Assembly: GCA_000750105.3 (NCBI GenBank) | Contig: JPHH03000021.1 | Location: forward strand, 248,001 to 312,000 | Direction of reading: 5' to 3' | Length of the DNA stretch: 64,000 nucleotides | Source: Tolypocladium sp. Sup5 PDA-1 | Taxonomy: Eukaryota; Ascomycota; Sordariomycetes; Hypocreales; Ophiocordycipitaceae | In this document: one piece after another, positions 11,714-22,339 of the stretch | How positions within the stretch are numbered: position 1 is the first letter of the stretch | Layout of the letters: every line of letters starts with the position of its first letter | Notes under the pieces: generated by a model | The model's database searches: none | What the model was told of the DNA's origin: nothing | Seen by the model: the letters and a program-made list of their open reading frames with translations, nothing else | Translations under genes and position numbers: made by a program

Positions 11714-14681
11714 TTAAAGGTCGTCAAAGTCATCATCCCACCCAAGTTGCTGATAAATCGAAACCGACGTCTTCCCCTGCAGCGGCAGCTCAGCCACCTG
11801 AACGGGGCTCTCGTCCAGCTCCCTTCTCGACGCACCTCGCTTCACTGGCGTTGCAGCAACTTCCGCACGTCGCGGTGTTGAGAAGCTCAACCTCGCACGT
11901 GGCTTTACTGCACTTGCGGGAACTATTAGAAGGTTGTCTCGCCCCGCCGTCTTCCTATCCATGAGCGGAGACGAGGGTGGTATCGCGGGCTCCTCGTTGG
12001 CGGGTCGACGCAAAAAGTTTGATTGCGTCGACGTCCTGACCGGCGTGCCCCCGACCAGTTCCACTGCTGGCGACGTGCTGCTCATGAACGCGTCTCTATG
12101 GCCCGCTCGAGGTCCCGTAGATGGCACCAAGTGCCCAACACTCGAGGGGGGGATGAGATCCTCCATGCTGTCCAGGGGTAAATCGGCGTCGGTCTCCGAC
12201 TTGGCCGCCAAGACGTCCCTGAAGCGATTATTCGACGGCGTTGCCTTTACTTGGATAGAGGAGCTACGCCAGCATTGAGGGAGCTTCCTCACTTCTGCAT
12301 GTCGTGTTAGATTCCGTCTAAAATGATAGGCAGTTATAGACTCACTCTTTGCAGATTGGCCTGCCAACACTCGGCGTTCGGCTGCCTCTGCCATTGCCTT
12401 GCCGACAACATCACGGTTCGGTTTCCGCAGGGCCGAGATTGCATCCTTCAACTCTGCCTCGACCAGTGCCTTCTTATTTGCTTTGGTGTCTTCCAAGTTG
12501 GTCATGCTAGAGCTGCGGGAGAGCGACGGCTGCTTCGGCCGGGGCAGGCTGGCTTCTCCCTTGGGCAGCGTTTTCAACAAGACCGGCTCGCTGCCCTCTC
12601 GCTTCACGCCCGAGAACGAAGTCGAGGTGGCAGATCGCATCAGCGCAATGACGTTGCCAGGTCCCCTCGAGACGCTTCTTCGGTGCTGCTGGTCGGTAGA
12701 CAGCGCACGTTGTAAAGTTCTCCTAGGGTTCAGGGGCGCCGGCCGCTGGGCCGCAGCGCCAGGCTTTTGCTCCCGCTTGCTGGCGGAGCGTTTGGACGAT
12801 TTCGACTTTGGGGGAGACACGATGACCGGTCCGCCAAGTTTGCGGTTGATCGAATCGCACAGCTCTGGCAAACGTGCAGAGAAGCTGTTTCATGTTAGCA
12901 GCCATCTGGTTGAGGATCAAGGGGTTAACCTACAAAGGCAGAATGACGTCGACGCAAAAGTCCTTCAGGGGCTCCGAGGAAGCTGTCTGCTGGTCCTGGC
13001 CATCGCCTGGCCCTCGTGATACCTGGGAGTCTTCCAGTAAGAGCTGCTCATCGGAAGCCGTTGACTGCCAGATGGTGAGGCGATCAGCGTGAACGTCTAT
13101 CAACACCGGAAGATTGTGCTTGTTGCGCTTCTTCGGCGGCGGAGGCGGCGCCATTGACTGCTCCTGCTGCTGGGATTCAACGCCAGGAAGCAGGGGCAGG
13201 GTATCCTCGCCAGGCTCGTCAGCAGCCTTCAACGGCTCCAGAGCCAGTATCTCGAGGATGAGGATCATCTGCAGCTGCGTTTCTCGCGTGCGAAGCAGTG
13301 AGACGTGGGACTTGATCTGGGAGGGCGAGTAGCTGGTCTGCTCCTCGCCCAGCTCTGGCTTGTTTGCAGTCCACCACTTGCGAACGCTCTCGTCTTCCAT
13401 GGGATAGAGTCCATCCTTGCCGAGCTTCATCTTTCTCGGCCTTCGCTTTCTCTTGCTGCCTTCATCGGAGCTGCCAACATGGCTCTTTAGCTTGGCGACG
13501 ACATCTGGGATTGTCTCTCGATACTTCTTGTCGACCTGCACCGTGGTGAGGAGCAGGCTCTTGAGAAATTCTATCAAATCGGCCATGTCCAAGTCGGACT
13601 CCAGGTCCAGGTGGAACGCAGACCGCGCTCGCGACAAGGGTCCTTTTGCAAAGTATGCCAATGACCCCTGCAATGCTGTTAGCGATGACTATAAGAAAAA
13701 CATAAGGGCGGCGTACCATAGATCTGTATAGCGCTTCAAAATAATGTGTACGGATATTGTCGAAGATGTTATCTGCAGTATGCCGCGGAGCAGATTCCGC
13801 CATGTTGTCGACAACGAGGGACGGGTCTGCAGTCGGAGTGCTTGCCGGCAGCTCAGGCTCCAGCTGTGGCTCTGGCTGTTCTTCCGGCGACTGTAGCTGG
13901 CTCTGGCTGGCATCCGGCTCAGCAACGCTGTCCCGCCTGGTGGCGTCGTCGAACGTCGACACAGACTGAGACCGCGCTCGTTTCCTCACTAGGGACTGGA
14001 TTGCCTCGATTGCGGCCCTCTTCGTCTTCTGTTCCTTGTACATCCGAGGGGTTGTGAGTGCCGTCACCGTGTTCTGCTCTCTTCGTTCGGGTCGGGCTGG
14101 CCTAAGACGCTCGTGAGAGACGGCCGTGGCCTTCGTCGCCAGCGCGTCCAAGTCGACCCATGGCCCCAGCCTGCACATGACGTAGAGCCCATTGTCTTGT
14201 CTCTCGAGGGCATATACACTGCCCTTGGGTTCGTTTCGCGCAACGAGGACGGTCGGGGCGGAACCGAGCCTGCTCTCGAGGTCGAGGATCTTGACGTGGG
14301 ACTCGTAGAAGCGCGATTGCGGCAAGTCGTGGTCCGACGGGGCGAGGTCGATGCATGCCAGGGGAAGATGCTCTCGCGGCAGAAGCATCAAAGGCAGCAA
14401 AACGCGCGGCTGGACGTGCAAGTTGTGTGGATGCGGCTGTCCTCGAGTTAGCCAGCGCGAACGGTGTCTGGCTCGAGCGACGTCCAGGCACAAACCTTGA
14501 CAGCAATGGACGGCTTGAGCAAATGGCCCATCGCGACGGCGTCCGCCCGCCGCCTCTTGCGACTCTCGGGCGTCTCGCAGCCATCGCCGTCGCGGCGGTT
14601 GAGGCTGCCCTCGGAGGTGGGCGTCAAGATCCCAGACCGGGGACGCGACGCGTCGGCGTCGAGCACGGCGGACGAGGACAT
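11714..14681 (-). CDS. sld3: DNA replication initiation regulator SLD3
   Basis: Sld3 brings Cdc45 to loaded MCM helicase at origins and, once phosphorylated by CDK, binds Dpb11/TopBP1. Exons 14681-14496, 14436-13717, 13667-12934, 12884-12346 and 12294-11714 give 919 residues in frame. Family blocks are visible: PLMLLPREHLPL with FYESHVKILDLESRLG near the N-terminus, the Sld3-domain helix RETQLQMILILEILALEPL, and FFSARLPELCDSINRKLGG, which exists only after splicing the 12885-12933 intron. A basic, Ser/Thr-Pro-rich C-terminal tail with several SP/TP sites ends in GWDDDFDDL, consistent with CDK control. The 51-bp intron at 12295-12345 is stop-free. It converges on TRS65 with about 200 bp between stops. 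Confidence 0.93.
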
Positions 14682-15014
14682 TAGGCAGCCGGAGGAGTCA
14701 TTCGTCGCGCGACATGTTTTGTATATGGGCGTCTAAGGTATCTGGATGCGAGGGAGAAGCCAGGGACTGCGGGAGGCGCAGGCAGCTACAGGTATACGAA
14801 GTAAGGTAGTGCAAGGGATGGACGCTCTTGACGCTGTCTCGTCGTCTTGCTCAGGTGGGTCCAAGACGCGTGAAGTCAATTGCAGGGAAGGCACGCTGGT
14901 GACGTCGGGCCGAGCCCGATAGCGGGCCGCCCGCCCCACCTACAAACACGCCTGCCGTCACCACATCATTGCAACTCAACTCAACTCAACTGAACAATGG
15001 CGAGGCTTCACACG
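14682..15014. other. SLD3 promoter / relic junction
   Basis: Upstream region of SLD3 (minus). It contains one ACGCGT (14866-14871) and, near 14972-14992, four CAACT-type pentamers in a row. No gene was seen. Confidence 0.6.
14866..14871. promoter_or_regulatory. ACGCGT, MCB-like site upstream of SLD3
   Basis: A perfect MluI cell-cycle box core about 190 bp upstream of the SLD3 start. In fungi MBF binds ACGCGT to drive G1/S transcription of replication genes, so the placement is sensible. Only one copy is present, so this is suggestive only. Confidence 0.4.
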
Positions 15015-15511
15015 TCAGTTGCCAAACACCGACAAGGAATTCTCGATCATCCAGTCAATCCCCTCCGCCCGCCAATCATCAAGCTCGACAAACGCACCCT
15101 CCAGGTCCCACACAACATCCCGTCCGACACCTCCCCCAACCGTCGTGTTGTACACCGGCCACTGGGCACCCCTGGGCAGTCCAATGCCCTCCTTGCCATT
15201 TGGATACGGGTCATTCACAAAGTTGATCCACGCCGTAGCCATCGTCTCAGCCAGGGCCTTCGCCTTGGTCGAATACGCCCTGTCGTTGCCGCCAAACGGA
15301 TTCATCGCGTACCCCTCGCCGTTGGGGTTTAAAAAGACAAAGGCAACCTAGAAGAGCCGTTAGAATACATGGTATGTCGCTGGTCCGTACAGAACGGAGC
15401 ACTTACTTCTTGAAAGTGAGTGGCGCCCGTGGACTCCGTGAGGCCATTCACAACGACGTTGAACCGGTACGCGTAACTCGGCACACCCTGCTCAAACCAC
15501 ACCAAGTTCGC
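15015..15511 (-). pseudogene. 5'-truncated type B carboxylesterase relic
   Basis: Only the last two exons of a type B carboxylesterase/lipase remain: 15511-15407 (begins ANLVWFEQGVPSYAYRF, ends THFQE) and 15347-15015 (begins VAFVFLNPNGEGY, ends SLSVFGN and stop). The intron between them has intact GTAAGT and TAG ends, and both frames are open. The His of THFQE sits where the catalytic His of the family is expected. Upstream, directly behind a preserved splice acceptor (15512-15513), the homology ends abruptly and A/T-rich unrelated sequence begins. The nucleophile elbow (GESAG), the oxyanion region and the whole N-terminal two thirds are absent. I read this as a deletion or rearrangement remnant; a short expressed fragment cannot be excluded. 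Confidence 0.8.
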
Positions 15512-16551
15512 CTACCACCACGTCAACGTCTTGAATTCAACCTTTACTCACGGCCGCAAACTGTTAGAAATATCGCGCTTCTTTATAGGCTATCATTGAT
15601 AAGCACTTAAAGAAGCCAAGATTAATACTTTCTCAATAATTAGGAGGTTGAATCGTGATTTCCGCAGGGCAGAGACTTTTGCGGTGACGCTCTTTCTGTC
15701 AACCCCTTGGCTCGTCGACAGACTCTTCGGCACTTTCGTCGGTGAGATGTCATCTGCCGGCCTATGCCGCCCTTGACCCCAGCCTGCTCCCTGAGTATAT
15801 CCCCACTTGGAGTATTCAGTAGACAACTTGCTCGACATCGATTAGCCGCTGGGCAAACTGGTTGCCCTATGCTCTTCCTCGGCGTTGCCAGGATTGCTCG
15901 AGGGTTGCAGCTCTGAGAATGCCTCGGGCCGATAACACCTCCCCCAACATTAGTCCCTCATCCAGGTCAGTTGTCATGAACCGCGATTTCACTTCACCGG
16001 GTTGAACCCGGCTTAAACATTGGATAAGTTAGCTCAAGGCTGTCGGCCTGTGTTTCTTCGGCCTGTGTTTCTTGTGCCTATCTACCGTAGAGTCATGTCC
16101 ACATCCAGTTGACCCAACGCCCCAGTTCCACAGCGTCCTCTCCCCAGCCGTCCCCGTTCTCCATACTGAAACGATTCATTCTGAGCTTTCAAAGCACAGC
16201 ACATTGCCTCCCGTGGGTATTCCGTCCCTTGCATGCGCCGAAAGCGCCAAACAGTGAAAATAAAAAGCAAACAAGGCCCCCCCATTACATTAAGATATGT
16301 TTCCTCATTGTCCCACAGACCTTGACATCCCCCAGTCTCCGCAGGACATCCTTCACCGGCGCTGAAGGTCGCGGTGATGCACAGGAAACCTGACTGCGCC
16401 CATGAATGTGGGCTCGAGATTGTTGTACAGTTGCCAACTACCGAGCAATCGCATGGCAAGCATGAAAGCGCGCCGTATGCAGAGGTAACATTGACTTCGC
16501 TGAACGATATGTGAACAAGAAGCCACATCGGGCAAACTTTTCGCCAAATCC
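15512..16551. other. Intergenic stretch beside the esterase relic
   Basis: About 1 kb with no recognisable gene. The first 100-150 bases are markedly A/T-rich compared with the surroundings. It holds a near-perfect palindrome CCGGGTTGAACCCGG (15997-16011) and a perfect 15-bp tandem duplication (16043-16072). The right part is probably the 3' untranslated region of the homeodomain gene. Confidence 0.6.
16043..16072. repeat. 15-bp perfect tandem duplication
   Basis: Two identical adjacent copies of TCGGCCTGTGTTTCT (16043-16057 and 16058-16072) in non-coding sequence. Confidence 0.9.
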
Positions 16552-18286
16552 CTAGTTTTCGACATGGTTGAAAATCGTCGTGCGTATATTCATGTACCCG
16601 CCTCGTTGTGTATGGTGTCCCGGCGATGAACTCGTCGAGGTAGAGGCGTCCGACCAGTTGTAGTCGGGATTGGCTCCCATGAAGTTAAAGTATGTAGAGC
16701 CCATCTGTGATGAGAGGAATGACGTCTCGTTCTGGCGGGAGCAGTTGCTCGCGTTACCAATGTAACTCGACACTCCCCCTGTCATGGCGGACATCTCGAA
16801 CCCCCCAGGTAGCCTGCTAATGCCGGGCGCAATCAGTGTCTCCTCCGAAATAGACATGTCATATGCGGAGCCAATGTGGAACAGGCTGTCCATGAAGCCG
16901 GGCGTTGTCGGCGGCGTTCTCAAGGTGGGGTCGTGGAGAGCTCCGTCTGCAGACACGTACTTTGAGTCCAAAGAGTACCCAACCGTACCATCGACAAGCC
17001 CCTGCTGGTGTAGAGCAACGGGGGTATCCGGAGTTGGTGGTGCGCCAGATCCAACGGGACCCGTCGTGCTCGGCGAGTGTCGCGACTGGAAGCTCGCATC
17101 GTAAAAGGGACTTCGTGGGGTAGCGGCAGGCTTCTTTATTCTGACGGAGCCGGTGGCGGAGGCGACGCGTCGCATAGGGCTCGTTCGATCTCCCCTCCAG
17201 TCAAAGTCTGTCGCAGTCCTGGGAGTATATGACGAGTGACTGCGGCCTCCGACTATGGCCAGTGGCGCCGGCCGGCGATTGCGACGGGACGCAATGTCAA
17301 TGGGTTGTGATGGTTTGGGTTGGGCATCGTCAGCCACCGGTGAGGACTGGGGAAGAGCAGCCGCGGTGAAGGCTTGATCCAGGGCCTCGGTGTCCAGCTG
17401 CACCAAATTGGCAGCCATGAAGCCTTGATAGTCACTGAAGAGCTGGCCGGATGCCTTGACGTCCACGGATGACAACGGCTCGGGTCCTTCCACCGACATC
17501 CCAACGCAGGCATCCGTCAGGTTGAAATAGCCATCAGCCTGCTCTGGCAGCTCATCAGACACCATGTCGTCGTCCAGGTCGGACCCAACACTGGTGGTGT
17601 CGATCTTGTGGAAGTCAATGGGCTCAGTCTTGACGGGTAAAAGAAGGGGAGAATCCGAATCGTCGATCTGGCTCGGCTCGGTGGTTTCGCTGGCTGTCTC
17701 CAGGATGGACTGAGCCGACGGCGACTGCGAAGCATCGGCGCGAGATCTAGAGTTCACCCGGGGCTCTGGGAATGGGGCGCTGGAGGCAACCAAGTCACGT
17801 TGCCGGCTGCTTTCAAATTGGTGCCCCGACTCGGCGCCTGCCTTTTCCTTTTCCAATCTTTGTTTTGCTTCGTACTCGCGAATGTTGTTTTCCTTCTTCT
17901 CTCGGGCGCGCCTGTTCTGGAACCAATTCTGTCTTCTGGTTAGATCGAGTCACCGGAGGGTGGAGCAAGAGGATGTGTACATTGATCCGAGCATTGTCAA
18001 CTCGCATAGACTCTGCAAGAGCCTTCTTGGTGCTGCTACTGGGCTTGTGGTTTTTCTGGAACTCCGCCTCGAGAACTTCGACTTCCTCCTTCGAAAGGCG
18101 GGGCTTCGACTCGGTTGTTCTGGACAGCTGCTGGTGGTGAACCAGGTGACGATTCTGGTCCTGATACGTCTCCATAGAGTCGGCGAGGTAGGCGGGATAG
18201 TTGGAGACTTGCGCGTAGGCCGAAAACGGGTCGCCGAGCCCAGAGTATGCCCACGATGGCCATTGGGATTGGGAAAAGGGCCCCAT
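16552..18286 (-). CDS. htf1: Homeodomain transcription factor, HTF1/HOX2 (Pah1)-like
   Basis: Nuclear homeobox regulator. Exons 18286-17981 and 17928-16552 give 560 residues. The homeodomain spans about residues 60-118: SKPRLSKEEVEVLEAEFQKN is followed, across a 52-bp intron, by NNWFQNRRAREKKENN, the DNA-recognition helix. Everything after it is low-complexity and Ser/Pro-rich, with acidic stretches (DSDSPLLLPVKTEP) and no further known domain. This homeodomain type matches the fungal regulator called HTF1 or HOX2 in Magnaporthe and Fusarium, known for control of conidium formation, and Pah1 in Podospora. Orthology is inferred from the homeodomain alone. About 9 kb of gene-poor sequence lies upstream, in line with complex regulation. 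Confidence 0.85.
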
Positions 18287-19610
18287 GGTTTCGAGTCGGA
18301 CTAGTTGATCCAAGTTGCTGGTACAATGGGGTGGGTTGCTCGGGCAAAAAACGCTGGCCGGCGCCAGAAGGATTGGCCTTGTATGAGAGAGCGAGGGCGT
18401 TGTCAACGTCGGGTTACTGAAAGAGTGGCTAAGCAATGCGTAGATACCGCGAAGCTTGAAATGGAAGGGGCCGAATGAGCGGACGGATCGATAAAACACA
18501 ACCAAAAGCCACCGGAGCAAAAGTCGAGGAGTGAGGTCTTCGTCTCTTTAAGAATCGCCGAGGGCCAGGGGACCGTGTAAGCGGAGTCGAGATAGAGTAG
18601 CGAGAAGGGTACGCAATCGTGAGACACAGCTCACCAAAGGTTCTGCCCTTTCGGGACGAGGTTCGCCAAGGGAGCACAGGTCTTGAGATGATGAAGAAAA
18701 AGGTTCACGAGGGATTGCAAGTTTGGGCGAGGGCGTAGAGGGTAGAAGAAGGGCAGACGTGTAATCCGGCACTGGCCTGGACCCGTCATCGTGGATGGCG
18801 AGATGGCGTGTGGGCGGCGCATGCAGCCAGGGTGACGGAAGAGCAGCAAGACCCCTGCTGCGGTGCCGGGCATCACGGAGAGTCTGGCCCAGGCAGGGCA
18901 GCGCAGCGCAGCACAGCCAGAGCAGCAGCAGCTGGCGTGGCGGCGCCCCCGGCAGGGCACGATGCTTTCTCACGGAACCGCTCACGCCTGCCGCTGGCGG
19001 CTGCTGGGCGAGATGTGGGAGCGAGCGCATGTACCGTCCCCCGTTGGTAGTGGTGGTCCGGGTGCTCGTACGGGCTTAACGGAGTACTTGGCGAGACTTT
19101 GCCTGCTAGTCAATGTGCCAGGGGGACCCCCGGTTCGCTCGCTCAGCCTGCACCCACCCTCAACGCCCACCGGCAGCAGCAGCAGGCCTTCTCCAGGGCT
19201 GCCCGAGACGCCCACTAGCCGGGGCCGGAGCAGCGCTGTGGCCCGGGGACGACACAGCCAGGGCCCAGCTGCCGCGGTGGCGGCGTTCGGCGCCAGCTCT
19301 GTCCATTCATGGCGCTCCCTGGGCAGCCTCCCTCAGACTGGGGCTGGCCTGCATCGCACAACGGTGGGACCGCGGGCGACTCTGCGGCCTGGGTCTAGAC
19401 GCCCCCTTGCCAGGTTCGCCTTGGGCCGTTAGCGCTCCTGTAGGGATCGCACCGCGGCGCGTGGACGCGGACGCGATGAGACCTCGATGCGATGGAGAAA
19501 CTAGGCTAGGCGGAGGGCAACTGACAGCCGCAGCACGTCCCGGATCGGCATCGCCGTCACCATCGCCCGTTCGTGTCGTCGTCGCGTTGCAGTGCCGCGC
19601 CTCAAGGGCT

Positions 19611-19632
19611 CACTCACTCACTCACTCACTCA
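19611..19632. repeat. (ACTC)n simple repeat
   Basis: Five uninterrupted ACTC units flanked by a partial unit, in non-coding sequence upstream of the homeodomain gene. Confidence 0.9.
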
Positions 19633-20090
19633 ACCACGCTCTGCCAAGAGAGAGTCGACGAGGGAGAGCGGGGAAGGGCAGCCGCCTGCACCAGCATGAA
19701 GGGGGGGAGTGGAGCGGAGAGAGCGCTTGAATTCCACGATGGAGATAGGGTCGACGCAGGAAGGGCCGCCGTGGCGGAGCTTGTTTTGGTGCGTCGTCTC
19801 TGGGCGTCGTCACGGCGCTGGTGGACTCGTTTGTTCTCCCCTCAACCTCCCGACTGGGCACGATAGGCGACGTATGGACGCTCGCTGGGACTCCTGGGAG
19901 GCACAAACGGTGAGTGACAGACGCCCATGCCGCATGCGACGGGGGACCACTCCTCAGTAGGTACTCGTACTCGTAAGAGACCAGTACGATGCCCAGGCGC
20001 GGGAGGCCGGGGCCTCGGAGAGCGGAATGGATTCCCCTACCCTGCTGCACTCCCCCTGCTCGGCCTGGTCTGGCATTGCCTGGCATGGCC

Positions 20091-20124
20091 TGTGCTGCGC
20101 TGTGCTGCGCTGTGTTGTGCTGCG
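20091..20124. repeat. TGTGCTGCGC direct repeat
   Basis: Two exact 10-bp copies (20091-20100, 20101-20110) followed by a degenerate third copy, in non-coding sequence. Confidence 0.8.
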
Positions 20125-20762
20125 TTTGCTTGGGGCTCCCCAACGTGTGGTCCTGACGCCCACCTCATTCCCTGCAGCTCGCGTGCTGCAGACTCCGCTG
20201 GCTGCATCTCCCACCCACCGCGCAGCCACGCACACTCACCTCACCTCGCGCGCGCACGCACAGCACAGCTCACCAACGCCCGCCGCCCGTTGGCCTCTCA
20301 GTGGGTTCCTTCCCGTGGGCTCCAGAGCCAAGGGCCTCCTGTCATTGGCCGAAAGAAGCCCACGGACAGCCCAGGCGGGGAGCTGGATAGGTCACCTCTC
20401 GAGGAGCGCCAGCTTGCGGCGTGAGGGTTGTTGGTTGGCGTTGGTGAGTCGTGTTAGTGTCGTCGCTCACCAGCAAAGAGAGACGGGTTGCTGTTTTCTT
20501 CATCGCCATCGTTGTCGGGCAAGGCATCGTACCGTAACGTATCCCCTCCGTCCATCCAACCCACCGGCCCCAGCTCACCACATCCACCTTTCGAAGGTTG
20601 CCCGTTGCAGCGGCTGGCAAACGGCAAACGCCGCAGGAACTAGTCCGTAGGAACCGTCAGAAGCACCTCGAGTGCAACTCCATCCTGCTTCCCGAGGTTG
20701 CTTTTTCTTTTCTTTTGCCCCTCTGCTCCCGATGCTGCACAACATCCGTCGTTTGCTGCGGC

Positions 20763-20765
<3 letters not shown>

Positions 20766-20795
<30 letters not shown>
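20766..20795. repeat. (CTG)10 microsatellite
   Basis: Ten uninterrupted CTG triplets followed by CCG CCG. The neighbouring frames give only poly-Leu or poly-Ala tracts without a recognisable protein, so it is treated as non-coding. Confidence 0.9.
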
Positions 20796-20797
<2 letters not shown>

Positions 20798-21937
20798 GCC
20801 GCTCCTGCGTCTGCACTCTGCACCCACCGCCGTGTTGAGCTCGTTCCTCGTGGGCTGACGCCTCGCCGCAGCGAGCTCAACCTTTCATCACCTCCGTTGC
20901 TCCGTTGAAGGGGGCGGAAGACAGCCTCAGAGAGAGGGGCGTCCTGACGCCTCGTTCTTCGTCCTATCCCCTTTCATGTCCCCTCACACTTTTTACGCGC
21001 GCGTGCGCCTCGTTGCTCCCTCTTCACCCTAGTGCAGTTGTCCCCGTTCTGGCCTGAGTGCCATGTGCCATCCAGGCGTCAGCTGCCCTACCACGAGCAG
21101 CCCAGGGGACTGCGCATGGGAGGTTCCGAACTCGCCGCGGGCATCCTGGCTCGCCCCATCTGCCAGCCTTGGCCCAACTGGTACAAGCATGATGAGCTGC
21201 CTTGTACGGAGGATGCAACTGTCAACTGGTCGGTCGCGCGTGTACGTACTCCTTAGCCCTCGAGTACAGTTTCCGATGTCGTGGCGGTGCCGGAAGTTGG
21301 AACAACAGGGACGTCCGTATGTTGGCAGTTGGTGTTCGTGTCCAGTCACTCGGTCATAGTCGGTCCATTATGCTCAACCTCTGTCCTTATCGTGCCAAGA
21401 CGCCAGAGATCACGGCCCGACCATGACGATGTGCGCGCTTTATCTACTCTCCATCGATCTGTCTGCAACGGCAAGACGACAGCAAACGACGACGACAACT
21501 GTGAGAGTATCCGTAGTCCGTAGTCCGTACATAGTCGGTAGAGCTTCCCCATCGTTCCGCATCCTGAGTCGCGCCGCTCAAGCTGCGGCGAGTCAGTTCC
21601 TCTTTCGGTTCAGCCTCCGGAACTGGGGCCGCTAAGGACGAACCCAGCCCAACCTTGTTGACTACCAGTACGTACGAGTACTCGTAGAGTCGTGGCGCCG
21701 TGTCTTGGGCGAGAGCCCTCTCGCTTATTCCTGCATCTGATTCGCATGCAGCTTCAGACAGTGACATAGCGGCACACTTCCCTTTGGTAGATCGACCTCG
21801 ACCGTCAACTTGCAAGCCTCACACACATCACCGAGCTAATAAGAAAGCCCCAGCTGCTCCGGGCGAGGCAAAAAGCAACGTCCTTAATAAGGTGACAGTA
21901 GATGCCGGGGGAGTTGAAGCCCAGAAAGGTAGTCCTC

Positions 21938-22339
21938 CTAGTCGTCACCAATGTTGAAACGCGTCGTCTTGTTGTAGAGCGCACCCCATACGCCCAGCTG
22001 GGTTCCCCGACAGTACTTCGTAGACCCGCCCGAGAGGGTCACCCTGGCAGTCCCCATCGTGTGGTTCATCACAGTGGACTTTTCTTGGACTCCCGCGAGA
22101 TGCAACACTGGCCCAGTCGACGACTGATCCATGAACAGGCCCGCAGCAGACAGCGCGGCTGGAGTACTGGGCGGCCCTTGTGTTGGTCCGCTGGTAGCAT
22201 ACTCGTACACCAAGACCTGGTGGCAAATGAAGGCAATACGACGCTGTAGAACGCGGCCATCGTGAACCACAGCGAATGTTGCTTCTTTCTTCTCGAAACA
22301 AAAAGCTGTTTGATTCCAGAACTGCGGCGCAGAAGACAT
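21938..22339 (-). CDS. Small hypothetical protein (133 aa), orphan
   Basis: Single-exon frame from ATG 22339 to TAG 21938. I do not recognise the family. The protein is of balanced composition and not low-complexity: it opens MSSAPQFWNQTAFCFEKKE, has a hydrophobic centre (RRIAFICHQVLVYEY), a Pro/Gly turn (TSGPTQGPPSTP) and an aromatic C-terminal block (GVWGALYNKTTRFNIGDD). There is no signal peptide or membrane helix. A pyrimidine-rich run (TTTCTTTTTTC) precedes the ATG. It is the only frame in the 9-kb gap that reads like a folded protein. A chance open frame, or the last exon of a longer gene, cannot be ruled out. Confidence 0.45.
   Translation of the reverse strand: MSSAPQFWNQTAFCFEKKEATFAVVHDGRVLQRRIAFICHQVLVYEYATSGPTQGPPSTPAALSAAGLFMDQSSTGPVLHLAGVQEKSTVMNHTMGTARVTLSGGSTKYCRGTQLGVWGALYNKTTRFNIGDD

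Larger units (their letters stand above)
18287..21937. other. Upstream region of the homeodomain gene, left part
   Basis: About 3.6 kb with long open frames on both strands but no domain, motif or splice pattern I can support as coding; they follow from high GC. Simple repeats are frequent: (ACTC)n at 19611-19632, TGTGCTGCGC direct repeats at 20091-20124 and (CTG)10 at 20766-20795. Variants of TACGAGTA/TACTCGTA occur near 19961 and 21670. It probably contains a long 5' leader and promoter for the minus-strand homeodomain gene; a non-coding transcript is possible but not visible. Confidence 0.55.

Noticed and set aside
15997..16011. GGTTGAACCC-type palindrome resembling a tRNA T-arm
   Set aside because: No acceptor stem, A-box or anticodon arm at proper spacing; no tRNA could be folded.
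18795..20650. Several 150-207-codon frames on both strands
   Set aside because: Overlapping frames on both strands, Arg/Pro/Ser-rich, built on simple repeats; typical of GC-rich non-coding sequence.
19611..20800. Repeats considered as a CRISPR array or transposon end
   Set aside because: Units are 3-10 bp with no spacers, and no terminal inverted repeats or transposase were found; these are microsatellites.
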